A DNA stretch of 6,511 nucleotides, from contig CAZPPG010000133.1 in assembly GCA_964588385.1 (NCBI GenBank), positions 1-6,511 on the forward strand, read 5' to 3'. Below, piece after piece: positions 4,919 to 6,511 of this stretch. The position numbers and the translations under genes are program-made. A model generated the notes under the pieces. That model did no database searches and had not been told where the DNA came from. It saw nothing but the letters and a program-made list of their open reading frames with translations. Origin of the DNA: JAHBWV01 sp964588385. GTDB lineage: Bacteria; Planctomycetota; Phycisphaerae; Phycisphaerales; UBA1924. Numbering within the stretch: position 1 is the stretch's first letter; the number at the start of each line of letters is the position of its first letter.

Positions 4919-6160
4919 TCAGTCGGCGTAGCGGACCACGCCCTTACCCTTCACCACTTCCCCCACCTCCCACACCCTCTCTCCCTGCTTCTCGAACCGT
5001 TCCTTCACCGACTCGGCGAACGCCGGCTTCACGATCACGCAGAACCCCAGGCCGAGGTTGAAGACGCGCTCCATCTCGTCGTCCGGGACGTTGCCGTGCT
5101 TCTGGAGGAAGGGGAAGATCGGCGGGGTTTCCCACGAGGACCGACCGATCACGGCGTCGCAGGTGGGCGGGATCGCGCGGACGAGGTTTTCGCGGAGGCC
5201 GCTGCCGGTGATGTGGGCCATGCCGGTGATGATGTTCTTGACCCGGTAGGAGCGGAGGACGCGCGTGACGCTGGAGGAGTAGATGCGGGTCGGGGTGAGG
5301 AGGAGGCGGCCGAGGGTTGTCAGATGTCGGATGTCGGATGTCGGACGTGGAGGACGGGAAGCGGAGTGCTTCTTGGACGGCTTGCGCGCGGGAGCGCCGT
5401 TGGGGATGGAACGAGCGTCAGTAGAGGAGGAGGACACCAAGCCCTCACCGCCGCGGGGCGCGGCGACTCTCCCTCGGGGAGAGTGAGGCAGAGGCAGCGC
5501 GTCCTCGTAGACGCGGTTCAAGTCGAGGGCGGCCTGCTCGACGATCTTGCGGACGAGCGAGTAGCCGTTGGAGTGGATGCCGCTGGAGGCCAGGCCGAGC
5601 ACGATGTCGCCCGGGCGGACCCACGAGGGCTTGATCGCGCGCTTGAGTTCGACGACGCCGACGCAGAAACCGGCGAGGTCGAAGTCGCCCGGCGCATACA
5701 CGTCGGGCATCTCGGCGGTCTCGCCGCCCAGGAGCGCGCAGCCGGCCTGCTTGCAGCCCTCGGCCATGCCGCGGACCAGGTCGGTGAGCATCGCCTTGTT
5801 CACCCTGGGCGTCGCGATGTAGTCGAGGAAGAAGAGCGGCTCGGCGCCCTGCACGACGAGGTCGTTGACGTTCATGGCGACCAGGTCGATCCCGATGGTG
5901 TCGTAGATGCCCAACTGCGCGGCGAGCTTGAGCTTGGTTCCGACGCCGTCGGCGCAGGCCACCAGAACCGGCTCGCGGTAGTTGCGGGCGAAGAGCTTGC
6001 TCTTGTAGTCGAGCCGGAAGAGCCCCGCGAAGCCGCCGGGGTTCTGGATCACGCGCGGGCCGAAGGTGCGGCGCATGAGCGAGCCGATCGAGTCGGTGAA
6101 GGCGTCCTTCTCGGCGAGGTTCACGCCGGCGGAGGCGTAGGAGAGCTTGGCGCTCGGCAT
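4919..6160 (-). CDS. purM: Phosphoribosylformylglycinamidine cyclo-ligase (AIR synthetase) with a 58-residue insertion
   Basis: PurM closes the imidazole ring in de novo purine synthesis, converting FGAM and ATP to AIR in the cytosol. The 413-residue protein shows the family motifs in order: YASAGVNL (8-15), DGVGTKLKLA (71-80), GIDLVAMNVNDLVVQGAEPLFFLDY (90-114), GGETAEMP (145-152), SSGIHSNGYSLVRK (192-205), LLTPTRIY (287-294), GMAHITGSGL (313-322) and FNLGLGF. Family members are usually about 345 residues. The excess is one block at residues 224-281, between the helix after SLVRK and the start of the C-terminal domain. The block is repeat-derived, in frame, and leaves all motifs intact, so the enzyme is probably active. 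The start at 6160 matches the family N-terminus; longer in-frame starts upstream only add low-complexity Arg/Pro sequence. No Shine-Dalgarno is present (CCTCC instead of GGAGG). Confidence 0.97.
   Translation of the reverse strand: MPSAKLSYASAGVNLAEKDAFTDSIGSLMRRTFGPRVIQNPGGFAGLFRLDYKSKLFARNYREPVLVACADGVGTKLKLAAQLGIYDTIGIDLVAMNVNDLVVQGAEPLFFLDYIATPRVNKAMLTDLVRGMAEGCKQAGCALLGGETAEMPDVYAPGDFDLAGFCVGVVELKRAIKPSWVRPGDIVLGLASSGIHSNGYSLVRKIVEQAALDLNRVYEDALPLPHSPRGRVAAPRGGEGLVSSSSTDARSIPNGAPARKPSKKHSASRPPRPTSDIRHLTTLGRLLLTPTRIYSSSVTRVLRSYRVKNIITGMAHITGSGLRENLVRAIPPTCDAVIGRSSWETPPIFPFLQKHGNVPDDEMERVFNLGLGFCVIVKPAFAESVKERFEKQGERVWEVGEVVKGKGVVRYAD
5324..5350. repeat. 7-bp tandem repeat ATGTCGG, three copies plus a degenerate fourth
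   Basis: ATGTCGG repeats at 5324-5330, 5331-5337 and 5338-5344, followed by ACGTGG. On the coding strand of purM it reads CCGACAT repeated and encodes TSDIRH at the downstream end of the insertion. A 7-bp unit shifts frame with each copy, so changes in copy number would break purM unless they come in threes. Confidence 0.85.
5443..5488. repeat. 46-bp REP-like palindromic element within purM
   Basis: CCTCAC (5443-5448) pairs with GTGAGG (5483-5488). Inside, CGCCGCG pairs with CGCGGCG around GGG (5449-5465), and ACTCTCCC pairs with GGGAGAGT around TCG (5466-5484, sharing two bases with the outer stem). The result is a compact three-way fold. Its peptide reading, PHSPRGRVAAPRGGEG, resembles the SPRGRG-GGEG type peptides that mark widely dispersed palindromic repeats in many GC-rich genomes. 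Only one copy is in this window, so its membership of a dispersed family is inference. Confidence 0.65.
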
Positions 6161-6240
6161 GGGCGGAGGGTAGCCGCGGGGCACGCGTCGATCGCGCTCC
6201 GCGGAACCCCGCGGTGCAGGACGCGCATTGCCGCGGGCGC

Positions 6241-6510
6241 TCAGCGTCGGCGGCGGAGCGCGACGAGCGGCGCCAGGCCGAGCACGCCCAAGGCCCCAGG
6301 TGCCGGGATTCCCGCGGCCAGGCTCAGGTCCGCCCACGTGTCCCCGCCGTCAATGACATACAGACCCGTGGGGAAGCCCACGCCGTCGCCATTCCAGCCG
6401 ACGACGTTGTCGCTGTCGCCGATTGCGCTCTGCACGCTGTCGCCGAAGAGCGGGAAGGCGTACCCGTCGGTGAACTGCAGGCCGATCCAGACGTGCTCGC
6501 TGGGAACGTT
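6241..6510 (-). CDS. C-terminal end of an exported protein with a PEP-CTERM-type sorting tail, partial
   Basis: The frame is open to the window edge, and 89 residues are visible. The end has the three-part surface-sorting signal: a Pro motif (IPAPGA, residues 68-73), a hydrophobic stretch (LGVLGLAPLVAL) and a terminal RRRR. In PEP-CTERM proteins this tail is processed by an exosortase that anchors or releases the protein at the cell surface. Here PAP replaces the usual PEP, a common variant. The part before it (VWIGLQFTDGYAFPLFGDS, GWNGDGVGF) resembles the beta-rich extracellular region of such proteins. The GTG at 6435 is not a credible start, because family-like sequence continues upstream of it. 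The gene lies 80 bp upstream of purM on the same strand. Confidence 0.85.
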   Translation of the reverse strand, partial: NVPSEHVWIGLQFTDGYAFPLFGDSVQSAIGDSDNVVGWNGDGVGFPTGLYVIDGGDTWADLSLAAGIPAPGALGVLGLAPLVALRRRR

Positions 6511-6511
6511 C

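Larger units (their letters stand above)
5318..5491 (-). other. In-frame 174-bp insertion inside purM
   Basis: This block encodes 58 residues (LPHSPRGRV ... TSDIRHLT) that have no counterpart in the PurM family, where the helix after SLVRK runs quickly into LGxxLLxPTRIY. It is Ser-, Pro-, Arg- and Lys-rich and likely disordered on the surface. Its two ends are recognisable repeats, a palindromic element on the upstream side and a 7-bp tandem repeat on the downstream side. The middle (5351-5442) is unrecognised. The limits were set by eye against remembered bacterial PurM sequences, so a few residues of uncertainty remain. Confidence 0.85.

Noticed and set aside
6199..6214. CCGCGG-AACC-CCGCGG hairpin between the PEP-CTERM gene and purM
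   Set aside because: It is a short stem without a T run, and chance occurrence is likely at this base composition.
6161..6337. In-frame upstream extension of purM
   Set aside because: The added sequence is low-complexity Arg/Pro/Gly, overlaps the PEP-CTERM gene end, and the family N-terminus matches the start at 6160.

Overview
The window is GC-rich and looks like chromosomal DNA from a planctomycete, probably the Phycisphaerae side of the phylum. This rests on three things: an ECF sigma factor translationally coupled to a small two-helix membrane protein of a type I associate with planctomycetes, a C-terminal PEP-CTERM-type sorting tail ending in RRRR, and weak or absent Shine-Dalgarno sequences on several genes. 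The assignment is inference from gene content; no rRNA or other taxonomic marker is present.

Layout on the + strand: the C-terminal two thirds of ftsH (1-1101, cut by the window start); a hairpin-rich intergenic region (1102-1424); an ECF sigma factor gene (1425-2000) overlapping by ATGA a DUF6768-like membrane protein gene (1997-2365); an AlkD-like HEAT-repeat gene (2463-3248); and an unrecognised exported protein gene (3439-4494). On the - strand, convergent with these: purM (6160-4919) and, upstream of it, the 3' end of a PEP-CTERM-type surface protein gene (6510-6241, cut by the window end).

Two structures are not explained by ordinary gene content. First, the last 98 bp of the AlkD-like gene plus about 167 bp downstream (3151-3415) recur at 4585-4849 at an almost constant offset of 1434 bp. 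These two imperfect direct repeats bracket the exported-protein gene, and the second copy is bounded by a further 26-bp near-perfect direct repeat. Second, purM carries a 58-codon in-frame insertion (5318-5491) at the junction between its two domains. The insertion includes a 46-bp palindromic, REP-like element and a three-fold 7-bp tandem repeat, so repetitive DNA appears to have been domesticated as protein sequence in a purine-biosynthesis enzyme.

The genes do not form one pathway. FtsH is membrane protein quality control, the sigma factor and its membrane partner look like a small signalling unit, the AlkD-like protein is a DNA-repair-family protein of doubtful catalysis, and PurM is de novo purine synthesis. 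No tRNA, rRNA, CRISPR array or transposase gene was seen.
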